A stretch of 64,000 nt of DNA, taken from Fennellomyces sp. T-0311 (lineage: Eukaryota > Mucoromycota > Mucoromycetes > Mucorales > Lichtheimiaceae). How positions within the stretch are numbered: position 1 is the first letter of the stretch; each line of letters begins with the position of its first letter. The DNA is taken from contig JALLLT010000004.1 of the NCBI GenBank assembly GCA_025266875.1, positions 806,001 to 870,000 of the forward strand. Reading direction: 5' to 3'. The notes beneath the pieces are model-generated. The model had not been told where the DNA came from. It worked only from the letters and a program-made list of their open reading frames with translations, and did not search any database. Position numbers and translations under genes: made by a program. Below are positions 35,852 through 47,998 of this stretch, in pieces.

Positions 35852-36506
35852 TTCCATATTTTTGACTATACATACTAAAGATCGGGCAGTCAATTTGTTC
35901 CCTGTATTAGGGTTTTTATTATATTGATACAGAATATTTGTTTTTCTTCACACACCCGTGTTTGATGACTATTTTTTTGGTGCCACATGTGAATAAACTA
36001 TGCTCAAGAGAAAGTAGTTGATGGGAATGGAATATTAAGGAGCACTGTGGGGGAGAGAGACATGGAAAAGTAATCCACATGACGGCTAGTATTATACTGA
36101 CCTTCAAATTCACAAGGGAACACAACATTCGTAAGCACCGGGAGTAATTGATCGGGTTAGACGGGACCGGAGCAACGGTGATCAATACTAGTAACCGAGG
36201 TGACACCATGAATGATCGGTCATGGATAGTTATTGCACCGACGACAACAAAAAAAAACGGTCAGAAACTAGGATACATTTTTTTCTACTTTGAGACGCGT
36301 CACCACGCGCGTCTTTTTATTGGCTTAGCAACAAGATATAGCATAAAAACAACATCAATGCATGTTCATTCATGTATAGAGCTTGTTCATAGTAGTAATC
36401 CAGTATCGGAGATGAGCCAGGGGTAAATACTTGAGATGGGCAATACAAGGCCAAATGGGGTAACCCAATCGTCGCGGGCTTTGTGAAACCTTTGATCTTT
36501 CAGAGG

Positions 36507-36515
36507 ATCTGATAA
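36507..36515 (+). promoter_or_regulatory. iron-type GATA site, proximal
   Basis: ATCTGATAA, full match to ATCWGATAA, 178 bases before the ATG at 36694. A one-mismatch copy (ATCTGATTA) follows at 36554-36562. Iron-dependent repression of the synthetase through these sites is inferred. Confidence 0.55.
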
Positions 36516-36693
36516 TTTAAAACCGCTGCGAGCGAATGTCGATGGAGGAAACGATCTGATTAAACCACTCTCTGTGGGCGGGGTTTTTTCCATCACTCGG
36601 TTTTTTTTTCACGAAATATTTAAAGTAGTTGCACTTTTCTTATACTTCCTTTTTTTCCCTTCATTTTACAACTCTTTTCCTGGCCTTTAAATT

Positions 36694-38832
36694 ATGCCCG
36701 CTCCATACTCTACTGCCAAAAATTCTCACTATGGTAAATTTGCCACCACATCCAGATTGGTCGCGTGTCTGGTCTCCGAGGGCTTGGTCAATACGTATTT
36801 CTGCCCCCACAAACATGGCGTGATGGTTGGATTGTGCATAATGATCCGTGTTTCTGGTAACGGTCCTGCTAAGAAAATGTCATCCCAAGTCGCGTTGGAT
36901 GATATCTTGGCCGTCGTTCCTTTGCGCGGTCTTCCGGAGCTCAACTTGGGAACAAGCGTTCAAGTAAATGGTGTGAAATGTACAAAGATCGACTTGGTTG
37001 ACCCATGGGATATGCTGGCCCACATCTACTCCCCGAACGCCGCGACCACTGCTGCCTTTTTGAGCGATTCCGATGTTATTTACCGCCAGACGATCGATGC
37101 TCTTTCCAATATGGGTATTCATAATGCTTCTCTGAACGATGGGTATGATGCAGTCCAACTTTGGCAACAATTTGCCCATGACTTTGGCGTGACTGATAAG
37201 CTCACGGATCTACTGGCGTCGGAACTGGCTAGTTCTATGCTCCATCAAAGTAAGTTTATTTTAACTTTATATATATATCACCCACGACCACCAGTAACCC
37301 ATGATGTTCGATATTAGCTTACACTTACGACTACCCTAAACCCCTGCCGACGCTTGAGTCATCGCCAATCCAGTGGGAGCAATCGATTGTTGAAGGCCAT
37401 GCCACCCATCCGGTACATTGGGAAAAGCTAAAGTAAAATGACATCATGTTCACAGAACACTATTATAGATGCACAAGGCACGGCGCAGCTATCCCCCATT
37501 GCCACCACTGAACCCTGGTCAGGTCAATCTTGAGACGCCCAAGCTCCGACTCTTGTCGATTCCACGCTCGTCAATGCAACTGCGCGGAGAATTCGAAACC
37601 TTGGCGACTCCGCTGGTCAATGCCATCCTGGAAAAGACTGGAAATGCGCAAACATTGCGTGCCCAGCACAGCGGTCGCGTGCTATTACCCGTCCATGAAT
37701 TCCAGATCCCTAATGTGCTTGAACGGTTTAAGGATGCCACTGTACTACCTGAGGAGAACAATGTGACCGTGCACAGCCTTACCTCTATTCGCTCCGTCGC
37801 CGTTCCTGAAGTTCTCAAGGATCTCACTGTAAAGTTATGTATCGGCATCAAAGTCTCATCCGCTCTTCGCACAATTACTCCATTTACTACGTACTTTGGC
37901 CCTGGGTTTTCGGCTAACGTGGTCCCTCGCCTTTCGTACGACCGTAAGGTCCTGACTATTGAACGGGAGCTGGCCAGTGCGGTGTACCGTCATCCCGATA
38001 CTGATATGGCCAAGCACTGCAGTTGTGTTTTGCGTGAAGCTGTTGAATACCCGTCGAACCCTACCCCACATGACGATGCTATTATTGTCGCTGCTGCCTT
38101 GGTTGAAAAGATCCAGAAGCCGGACACTGATGAGACCCTGGCCACCCACGTGTGGAAGTTGGATACGGAGGACAAGCGCATCGCTTTCTTGGATCGGTTA
38201 GTCCTTTTCTGGAAAGATGGTATTCCGCGTTTCTAATGTGTGTTTCTGTGTTATAGTTACATCCAGCTCGCTCTCAAGGCATTTATCCCTCCTTTACTTG
38301 AGAATGGTGTCGCATTCGAAGCTCATGGTCAGAATACCATGTGCCGCTTTGATCGACGTACTGGTGAGCTCAAGGGCTTTGTTATCCGGGATTTCGGTGG
38401 TGTCAAGGCACATAACGAGACGTTGAAGCGCTCTACTGGCGTGGAACTCGATGTTTTGCCCGATAGCTGTGTAGTTGCCAACACCCTAGATGAAGCTTAC
38501 AAGTTGCTCTACCATACTCTTTTCTACTCTCAGCTCCAACGTTTGATTCGTGTTCTTGGCATGCATCACAACGGCCGTGGATGGGCAATGGTCCGTACCT
38601 ATTTTGCGGAGCTGGTTCCCCGCGACCATCCCATGTACAAATTCTTTATGGAGCAGGAATATATTAACGGAAAGTGTTTGATGCGTATGAAACTTGAGGA
38701 ACTCTACCGTGATGTAAGTATCCAAAGGTCTTTGTTACCATGGCGACATAAATACTGACAACTTTATAATAGTACATTTACAGTCCAGTTCCCAACGTCA
38801 TCCTCAGCCGTCCTCATGAACCTGTACAGTAA
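36694..38832 (+). CDS. NIS siderophore synthetase (IucA/IucC family), rhizoferrin synthetase-like
   Basis: Five exons (36694-37249, 37318-37412, 37469-38196, 38257-38713, 38773-38832) give 631 residues, the usual IucA/IucC length. The substrate/ATP motif of the family (GHPxHPxxKxR) is present as EGHATHPMHKARRSY and is cut by intron 2 between HP and MHK. Others: FEAHGQNTMCRFDRRTG, FVIRDFGGVKAHNE, and the C-terminal FERRIC-type domain segment with LYHTLFYSQLQRLI. These ATP-dependent ligases join citrate or other carboxylates to amines. In Mucorales one such enzyme makes rhizoferrin from two citrates and putrescine, an iron carrier. The assignment to rhizoferrin rests on the apparent lineage, not on a substrate residue. 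No siderophore transporter gene is adjacent. Fungal NIS synthetases are thought to be bacterial in origin; here the gene is intron-rich and so long established. Confidence 0.88.
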
Positions 38833-39289
38833 AGATTTTCTCTCGTCATTCCACCCATAGCATATCACTTTGCCTTTTATCTTCATACATTTTTTCTTTC
38901 TGGAAGTGTTTTTCCCTACTCTTATAATTGTGTATTTACTTTAACCATCATCAGTTTACACACTTCTTTATACATATATTACCTTTTATATTGGCAAAGT
39001 TTCGGCTTATTACTGTTGTCCACAAGTTTAAGCGAGAAAAGGAAAGCGCCCAGTTCGGAAGGTGACAACCTGATTCCGTTGCGCCATCTGACCGTGTGCC
39101 TTTTACTGTATTTCAATTAAGGCGCGCGCTTCTCGACGCTTCTTGTTCCCACTTGACGAAAAATAAGAATAATAATAATGGCCACCTCTGTCACCTAGTC
39201 AAAAGTTGTCTGGAATTTATCCTTGTCGCGACCCGCATCCAACAATTGCATATGTCATCCACTTGCACGCATTGCTTCTCCGCTTATGT
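38833..39289. other. 3' region of the siderophore gene and spacer
   Basis: CT/AT-rich sequence following the synthetase stop, then spacer before the dehydrogenase relic. No gene or repeat is supported. Confidence 0.35.
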
Positions 39290-40839
39290 CTTCGTTTACA
39301 AATCTGCTCAAATCTGCTCGGCAATATGGGTGTGTCAATGACTCGACTGTTTCCACGTTTGAAATGGACGCCTCGAACATTCGATTCCGGCCTGATATTA
39401 CAAGGTTAATTTTATAAAACTTTAAGAATATCATTTGGCACCCTTATATATGTTATCTTCAAGTGAAATTGGCATGAGTTCACAAACCGTTAACGCAAGA
39501 AAGTGGTGGACTTTCCGGATCAAAGTATACGATTGCGAGTGTAAATTTGTGAGAAAAAAATATTCATTGTCTACAGTCTCATTTTTGATTGCAAAGTTAC
39601 TTTAAACAGGTTGTGAAGTCGCTGGATATACATAATGTCAACTATTATCATGACACTAATCGCGTTTAGCTATCCAGTGAAAGTTTTAAGTAGAGTATTG
39701 GTTTTCCCGCAAACCAGAAGTCCTGAATTCATTTGGTGTTGCCGTGAGAGGTTGGTCAGTCATCGATGCCGCTAAAGCTGCAAGTCCCTGTTTAAATAAT
39801 TCAGAAGCTGACTTTTAGGTTCTATCAATGCGCCTATTAGTAAGGGGGTACCTGTGCGCAAGTAGCTGCGGCCCTTGATTGCCGTGCCCATGATTGCAGG
39901 TACAGGATCGGAAACCACAGATATTGCTATTTTTGATTGCGAGCCATTGGAAGCAAAAATCGGTATTGCCCATTAAGCGTCCAAGCTGCTATTGAATGTT
40001 TTTGGTCTTTTGAACACGCACCCCTTGCCAGACGAAGTACATGCGTCCAATGATTTGAATGTGCTGTGGTAAATACGTATGGTGATCCATGAGACTAAAA
40101 AAAATCGAATGATTATAATATGTAGCATCGCATACGTCGCCATGTCCTCGGGTTTTAATCATTGGTCCCATTCAATGAACACTTATCACCCCATTGAGCA
40201 ACCTGTGTACCAAGGGGTCAAATCTCATTTGTGATATGTATTTAGTCGATGCACCGATTGTGTATGCTTGTCCAGTACGCATATACCATGAGTTATCAAG
40301 GTTCTCGAAAATTTCGAAGCACGATGCCGAATGTTAATGGCAGCGATATTTACGGGCATCAGATTTAGGAACGCTGGAGTGGTCAAACGCTTTAAAATAT
40401 TCATGAGATGTTTCATAATTACTTTCTATAGTGTGTCATGGCTTGAATTAACCCATCAGTGGCGTAAAACAAGCACACTGGTTACAAAGTTTAATCAACC
40501 GATCGTCCCACGCGGCGTTTCCGACGCGTTGACAGCATCCTCGGTATTCCATTTCGCTACGAGCGCGTGTTCAAATTGTCACATTGATACTTCCGCTGCG
40601 TTTGGTACTAACCCTGCATGTATCAGGCCATCTACGGTTGGTGTAAGTGTTGGCCAAAAAACTGACTCATTTCCTTAAAGAATTGAAGGTTCATAAAACT
40701 CTTCGCGTTTTGGGCTATGACATTTAAATGATTCCAGCTTTACATAGTCGAGAGCGCTCTCCCCAAACAAGAAAAGTCTGCTGCTAAACAGCTTGTCAAA
40801 AATGTTCGAAAGTTCAATGAAGAATTACCAAATAAATAA
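39290..40839 (+). pseudogene. relic of hydroxyacid-oxoacid transhydrogenase (iron-type alcohol dehydrogenase)
   Basis: Pieces of this mitochondrial family appear in correct order but in different frames. STFEMDASNIRFRPDIT lies near 39,345, VAVRGWSVIDAAKAAS at 39738-39785 (family GGGSVIDTAKAAN), and [18 protein letters not shown] then [16 protein letters not shown] at 39866-39974. MAAIFTGIRFRNAGV follows near 40,335-40,380, then NQPIVPRGVSDALTASSVFH from about 40,496, and an IVESALPKQ-like end at 40745. Stops (for example 39816-39818 and 39864-39866) and frameshifts separate them, and the His-rich catalytic metal region (HGMSYPI in relatives) is not readable. The intact family couples 4-hydroxybutyrate oxidation to 2-oxoglutarate reduction. 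The outer limits are uncertain. Confidence 0.75.
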
Positions 40840-41442
40840 AAAGTTTGTTGTGCCGAGTTCCTAAAAAAATGACATGTCTCCTTTACTATTTTTTGAGGGG
40901 AAAGGGTCGACTCTTTAGCATCATGAATGCAGGTATTGTTTTAAAAAACAAATGTATCCATTGTTTCATCGCAGGTATCTCTCATGCATAAATGATTTGT
41001 TTTTGATGCTCTTGATTGCTCTCTTTCAAAAATAGAAAAAATAGGGTTTGAATTAGAAAGTTTTATCAAATTATGATCAGAAAAAGTACAAGAAATAGAA
41101 GAGCACAGGCCACTTATGATCGTTGCATGTTTTCTTATCGGTAAGTATACCTTCGCCTCGTGTTAGATGGTGTAATTGAGAAATGCAGTGGATGCCATGG
41201 AGAAAAATGGCCAAGTGTAAACATTTAGGGGCCACAGGTGAATATGCAAAGGGGCTGCCTCGGGCGCAGAAAAAGCTAGCGCTTCTGCAAAGGGGGTTAA
41301 GTTCGAGGAGGCGAGCTCAAAGGGACCATAGGCTATACGGAGATATGCCAAACTTGTCTTTATAAAAAGGCCTAGAGACCCGTATCTTTACTGGTCTTTT
41401 TTTTTCTTTTTTCATACCGTAAGAGTTTCATTGTAATAAATC
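40840..41442. other. spacer before the sulfate permease
   Basis: AT-rich. Poly-T runs at 41398-41412 precede the permease ATG and probably belong to its promoter. Nothing else is supported. Confidence 0.35.
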
Positions 41443-43709
41443 ATGAAAAAGGATACAATCGTGGTGGATTATCCACCTGTACCGCTACGCCAGCAATGCC
41501 ACTTTTTCCTTCGCCAGCTTCCACATTACATCCGATCATATTTTGCTGCAACGTTTCCGATTATCCATTGGATCCATCGTTACAATCTTTCTGTAAGTAG
41601 AATTTCTTTATCACTGGTTCATAAGTGTCCAATTTCTGAGATAAGATAAAAAGTGGCTCCTTCAAGATATGATTGCCGGTGTCACTGTAGGCATCGTGAT
41701 TGTACCACAAAGTATGGCATATGCCAAACTCGCTAATTTGGACCCGCAATACGGACTTTAGTACGTACATTTACAATAATAACTAGTAAACATAATCTTA
41801 TCAATGTTTCTGTCTTGCCTCTTTAGTACATCGTTTGTAGGTGCAGCCATCTACTGTTTTTTCGGGACGTCGAAGGATATTAGCATTGGACCTATATGTA
41901 AGCGTCTTGTGACAAGTATAAGCAGTAAATTCTAAATAATATTCTAAAATCTGTATAGCAACGGTGTCATTATTAGTTGGAGAAGCAGTGCACATGATCA
42001 CGACTAATAATCCAGAAATCACGGGTGCTCAAGTCGGTGTAACTATCGCGTTATTTGCAGGCATCGTGCTAGTTGGTATTGGAATCATCCGTTTAGGATT
42101 GATAGTCGACTTTATTCCCGGCCCAGCAATTGCAGGGTTCATGACGGGTTCGGCCATTACCATTGTGCTCTCACAAATGCCCGCACTTACCGGCATTGGT
42201 CCCGAGGTCGAGACACATGCGTCTCCCTTCCACGTGCTCATTGATTTCCTTACAAACTTGCCACATACGCAGCTTGACATTGCATTTGGACTCCTGAGTC
42301 TTATTTTGCTGTATGTTATCCGCATCAGCTGCAACCGCCTTGGGATACGCATGGAAAAATACCGCAAGTCCATATTCTATTTCGGGATCATGCGTAATGG
42401 CCTCATTGTATTTATGGGCACACTGGTTTCGTTCCTTATCAGCCTGGGACGCGAGGTGCCCCCGATCCGCGTCATTGCCACAGTACCAGCAGGGTTCGAT
42501 GCGATGGGTGTACCAGCTCTTGACCTTGAGGTCTTGCGTGCCATTAGTGGCACGTTACCATCAATTATTTTGATCTTGATCCTTGAACATATTTCAGTCG
42601 CCAAATCTTTCGGTCGGGTCTCCAACTATACGATTAACCCAAACCAGGAAATCCTAGCCATTGGTATCAGTAATGTGGCAGGTGCGTTCTTTGGTGCTTA
42701 TCCCGCGACAGGGGCTTTCAGTCGCACAGCAATTATGGCGCGCTCAGGTGTCCGTACCCCTCTAGCTGGCATGTTCAGTGCAGCCGTCGTGGTATTGGCC
42801 CTTTATGCACTCACGCCAGCATTTTATTACATTCCCAACGCTGTCCTCGCTGCCGTCGTCATCCATGCCGTGTCTGATCTGGTATCTGGTCCCAAGTATT
42901 TGCGCGAGGTTTGGGCTGCAAGTCCCATCGAATTTACCATTTGGGTCATTACGGTAGTTGTCACGTTTTTCGTTGACGTGGAGACCGGTATATATGTTGC
43001 CATCGGGCTGTCTCTAGCAAAGGTGCTATTCCACCTCGCCCGTCCAGAAGTATCCAACATCATCCGTGTGGCATCACATTACTATGTCAGCGAGCGTGAT
43101 CCCAACTTTGCTAAACGTATTGAACCACTTCCTCAAGGTTTAATGGTCATGCAGCCCACAGATTCCATTCTGTATCCAAACGCAGAGCATATCTCGGAAT
43201 CCATTATGCAGACGATCAAAGCCCGCACTCGTCCTCATGTGAACCTTCAAGAAGTCAACAAACAAGATCGACCATGGAACGAAGAACAACAGCAAGATGG
43301 CCGGAATCTCGGACCCATGCTCCGGGCAGTTGTGTTGGATATGAAATCTGTACGACGAATCGATTCGACAGGTTTGCAGATGCTTGTGAGTCTGCGCAAG
43401 ACAGTCAGCACATATGCTGGAGCCGATGTTGAGTGGCACTTTGCGCATTTGAATCCAACAGTACGAAACAAACTGGTTGCATTTGGTTTTGGTCGACTGT
43501 CATTGCAGAACTTATCGTTCTGCAGCCGCGAACCCAAGGAAACTCAGCAAGAAACGGATTTGGAAACGGGTATGGCTAGCTCTTCTTCATCACCTGTAAT
43601 AGAAACAGGTGTTCCTCGAGATCGATATTTGGCATTCCACTGGGATGTAGATACAGCAGTACAAGCAATTGATCAGCGATGGCAAGAGGCACCCAGACCA
43701 CTGTATTAA
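41443..43709 (+). CDS. SulP sulfate permease with STAS domain
   Basis: Four exons (41443-41592, 41654-41760, 41827-41897, 41959-43709) give 692 residues. Membrane region: DMIAGVTVGIVIVPQSMAYA, the SISIGPI-like SKDISIGPIS, and the family signature PGPAIAGFMTGSAITI, then GAYPATGAFSRTAI and FVDVETGIYVAIGLS, about 10-14 segments in all. A cytosolic STAS domain follows (RAVVLDMKSVRRIDSTGLQM, FAHLNPTVRNKLVAFGF), about residues 560-640, with an insertion of charged residues. SulP proteins import sulfate (or exchange other anions) at the plasma membrane, feeding sulfur assimilation. Three introns crowd the first 500 bases while the rest is one exon. Confidence 0.93.
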
Positions 43710-45502
43710 AAATTGGCTTTATTTTGTATTATAAATCTTTGGTCACCGCTTTGCGTTTGATTAGGATCTGTTTTCCTTTTTGAAGACCAATAGCGTTTAG
43801 ACAACTGTTCCCAGTGACAAAGTAAAGAAAGGCGAGGTAATATTTCTTTTCAAATACGCTATATCATTGAAGAAGAGAAATCGATATCGAGTGCATATGC
43901 AAAAACAGCGACGTGATCCAACAATGTAAGAAGGGCACGTGTACATCACTCTCAAATATTGGTCTTAATAACACCTCGCTTTGACTTTCCACAATATTTA
44001 GCTCTTGGACTTGTTCTATTTCCCAGAACCAGTCGATCATGTTGATCTGAGAAACGGTGAATGGATCAAATGTTTCGCTCTGACAATTTAAATAGACAAG
44101 GCTTTGGTGGTGAAAGTTTGTCGCTGATGATATCCCCGGCACATACTAAAGTAAATGCGCGCACAGCAGAATTTCCTAAGAATGGAAAATGAACTAGGAC
44201 ATAATCCGGCGCGATACCAGACCGTATACAATATGCGTTTTGACTGATATCAAGCAAAACTGTCATTGCAAAAGATGGCCAACTTGAACCTGCTGGCTGA
44301 GACCATCATACACAGCACAAGTGGATCAATAATCCCTTGTGATAAGTTACTCAGTATCCTTTACAGGACACATCGTACTCGATGTCCCTTCATTGTGGCT
44401 CAATCACAGAACAAGTAATGTCTGGCACATAGTGGCGTGGCTGTTCGTCATGAGTTTGGGCACAAATCGTTAATGTATGATACATGGATAGACTTTTGTA
44501 CACCATCAAATTCGACACTATATAGCATTGTTAGCGTCTCGAAGGCAGAAAATCATTCGAGCATCGTTTAAATGAAATATTGTAAGCAAGCGTCATATCA
44601 AAAGACCATGATAAGCCTCGTAAATGTTGCGTTGTGTTGAGAGCTCGAATTGCAGCGGAATCAAGAAGTAGCATGTTAGAACACTAACACCGTTACAAAG
44701 TCTGAAGTCAATGTTTCTTGCATCTGATGACTTGGCTTAACGAGCTTCTTAATCTCAGTACATTCTAGGTCCACAAGCTTCTTCAACGAGTTACGCGTGA
44801 GTTCTTCGTTATCTCTGTGCAATGTTCGAATGCTAACATGTTTAATGTGGATCCCTAGGCATCATTCATGATGTTGGAGGTTTCTTTGCATGATATGCAC
44901 ATGAATATATAGATTCCTCAGCCTGTTTTGTGTATAGCGCGGAACCGCGCTGTGCCAATCACGACAAACCGAAATCATGTAATGTCTGAATCGGTTGCTG
45001 CGAAGTCCATGTTCACAGTTGTCAGGAAGTAGAAAATGAAATTAGAAAGGTAGTACAAAATAACCTGTCATGCATACTAACTACTGCACATAAAGCCAGG
45101 AGTCGGCTCAATCCTAAAGGTGACACAACCCAGGTTTTATGTGTAGTGCTTGGGCTAGAAACGTAAAGATCTACGGCTTGTCAACAAAAGCATTGCTTAC
45201 CACGTATCGTGATCAATTGTGTACGGCGTGTCAACGTAACGATACAATGAATCGGGTATTCATAATCTTTCTACTTTTACCTGCACTTTATCATATTTAC
45301 GAGCTTTTTTTCCAAATTATAGTTGTAGACAGAAAATGAATTTACAAAGGCTTTGGGATCAGTGGCAGTGGCTTTTATGTGTAAATAATAATGTGAATAG
45401 TAAATGCATGGCTGTGATGTTGAAAGTGTATATAAGGAGGAGGCTTGAAGTTTTGAAGAAGTGGGGTATGAGGTAAGAGGGGAAGCAGTGAACGAAAAAT
45501 CC
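43710..45502. other. spacer with weak coding traces
   Basis: No gene can be built. A minus-strand stretch at 43864-44266 reads as two overlapping frames of protein-like composition, without a recognised family. A plus-strand trace near 44,437-44,560 contains YDTWIDFCTPS, like that near 34,490. An AGCGCGG/CCGCGCT hairpin lies at 44936-44951. Confidence 0.35.
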
Positions 45503-46730
45503 TTATTCAACAGCGTCGCTGATACCATCCTCCATAATCGCAAACTGGCACTCGGTCTCCGGGAGCGAAGGTGAATCATAGATCTTGCATATGCGATTCG
45601 CACCACGACCCTTCTTCAGGAACAGACGTGTACACGATGCGTGAGCAATAATATTTCCACCTGCGGGCTTCTTTGGATCAGGGTTGAACATGGATGCACC
45701 ACCGTCCACTTGAGCCACGACTTGGTTCGTGATTACCACCGCAACGCCATATTCATCCGCCAATCGTTGCAAATGTCGCAGAAACTGTGCCAAGTGAGTT
45801 TGTCGTGCAGCCAACTCGCCACGTCCAGAGTAGTCGGTTCGATACAGTGCCATGGCACTATCAACGACCAGTAATGAGAATCGAGTTTCGGCCATCATGG
45901 CAGCAGCTTCGATAAGTAAAGAGGTCTGATGATCGGTGTTGTAGCAACGTGCGTAGGCAATATTCTCAAGAGTGCTTTCGCCATTCAAGGAAAATCGGTT
46001 GGCAATGGACAGGACACGGTCTGGACGGAAGGTGCTTTCAGTATCAATGAACATACATTTGCCTTGTCCGCCACCCATGGAGACCGGAAGCTGTAGCAAT
46101 TAGATTAGTGGAAATGGCCCGTGATAAAAGGCTGCTTGATGTTACCTGGGCTGTTACAGCAAGCATATGACACAATTGAGACTTTCCAGTTCTGAACTCA
46201 CCGAAGATCTCAGTGATCGATCCAGTTTCAATGCCACCTGAATAAAAAGGTTAGCTTCCTTTATTGCTTGCATAGTTACTTTGTGTTACCCCCCAACGCC
46301 CTATCGAGTTCTTTGGATCCAGTAGTGATTGTCACAATTTCCTGACGTCGCTGATGTACATCCATTGCTGTTGTGAATCCCAAGCTGACCACTTTGGCAG
46401 CTATCGATCGGTAAGCAAAAAATAGTCATAACAATGCCTTGATTATTATCATTTACCTTCAGCTAGGAACTTATCCGCTTTCGTTTCCGAGATGCCTTTG
46501 ATTGTCAGGAGTTGTTTCTTTGGCACATAGGCGATCGATTCAACAGTATAAAAGCCAGCTTCATGGAGTTTCTTAATGTCAGAAGCCGAGATTCCGTTTC
46601 CCTAATTTAATAAATTTTAGATGACATGTTTGGATAAAATCAAACTTGAACAATTTACCTCCAGACTTTCGAGAAGCAAAGGGCCAGATTCTTCTTCGTC
46701 TACGCCGAGTGAATTGAGATGCTGGGACAT
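45503..46730 (-). CDS. RAD51: RAD51 recombinase
   Basis: Five exons (minus order: 46659-46730, 46457-46601, 46290-46400, 46146-46237, 45503-46090) give 335 residues. The helix-hairpin-helix N-terminal part contains [18 protein letters not shown]. Walker A is GEFRTGKS (about 122-129) and Walker B LLVVD (about 213-217); [13 protein letters not shown] and [10 protein letters not shown] are also typical. GEFRTGKS rather than the DMC1-type GEFRCGKT and the general sequence favour RAD51. It forms nucleoprotein filaments for homologous recombination in the nucleus. The N-terminus before the HhH domain is short and acidic (VDEEESG). All core motifs are intact. Confidence 0.95.
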
Positions 46731-47998
46731 TTATTGAAAAGCAAAAGGGGCAAAGCTGTGACGCGAAAATCAAAGAACGCGCTCTTTTTCTTTTGGTTCG
46801 CGTGCGTAGCCCAGGTGATTTCCCGCAGCTCGTTGCCATGGCAACCGTGCAACCTTGAGGAGGGTCAAGGACCAATCGGATCCAATCACTCTGAGATAAT
46901 TGGTACCTGTGCACTGTATATAAATAGAAACTGCTTGACACCTTTCACCCCATACTTTGCAAACTAATTGATATAGTCTTTAGCGCACGACGTTGTCATG
47001 CATATGTGACCCGATTTTACATGAGCGTTGCTGCTGAGTACTCTCGTAACGCACGATAAGAGGTTTTGCGGGAAACTATTTGTACACATTAAAAAGCAAT
47101 GTTGGTACGAAAAATCCAAACGTCTTTGAGCTAAAAAGCTTCTCAGCTACCATTGAGACTTTTTTCTTATAGTCTTTCCTAATCAACATGATGTAAATAA
47201 GGGTTTTGTGGCTTTTTTGGCTGACTGCCGATATACTTTTGTAAGATTACCGATAACCATGCTTGATCGATGAGAGTTTAGTGGAAACTAGTGAGGTTTG
47301 TGCGATGTTGTTGAGAACGTAACGTGAAAGTTTTCTATCGTATATAAGATATAATGTATCTAAAGTTAATGACATGAGGTACATTCACATGCTAAGCTCT
47401 ATTTTTACAAGCAAGACAGCGAGTTTTCATACAACTGGCCAAGTATTCAAGAACAAAAACTTTCTCCATCAGAATAATCAAGCTGAATATATACCTTGAC
47501 TTTTAATTCTGCGTAGGAGATGCTCGCTAAAGCTTCTCTTGATCCCTTCCTTACCATATCCTCTACTCAAGTGGTTACGCATCTACGACTAATGCATACT
47601 TATCATGGCAGGCTTAAATATACGTACATGGCATTTCTTGATAGTTAATGTATATGTAGGTAGTTCCTTGGCTTATAATTAATATACTTTTTGTATCATT
47701 TATGTATAATGTGCGTATGTAGAGGTAATATACGATTTTGTAAGCCTGTCTATTTCCCTATAGATTATGGTTTTTTAGGCATGGCATCAGTACATGATAT
47801 ATATATTCAATACTTAGTATAATACGACACAAGTTCTCACGTATCATCGTTGGCAGAAATGATGCGATAGGACATTGCAAAACTGAAAAGGAACGTCGAG
47901 TTGTTTGATGACGACCAAATAAAAAGCACATCTATTCGAACCCGAATATATAAAAGAAAATTACCAACAATTTAAAAAAAAGACAACTTATAATCTGT
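46731..47998. other. AT-rich spacer
   Basis: Between the RAD51 start and the Lon stop, both on the minus strand. It contains the RAD51 promoter next to 46,731 and otherwise no gene, RNA or repeat I can support. Confidence 0.4.

Noticed and set aside
36291..36318. GACGCG/CGCGTC hairpin followed by T-run, like a bacterial terminator
   Set aside because: The genome is fungal, so a rho-independent terminator is not meaningful; likely a chance GC palindrome.
44936..44951. AGCGCGG/CCGCGCT short palindrome
   Set aside because: A seven-base stem is too short to support an RNA gene or transposon end.
45641..45874. Plus-strand open frame inside RAD51
   Set aside because: Antisense shadow of a long conserved exon; no protein-family features of its own.
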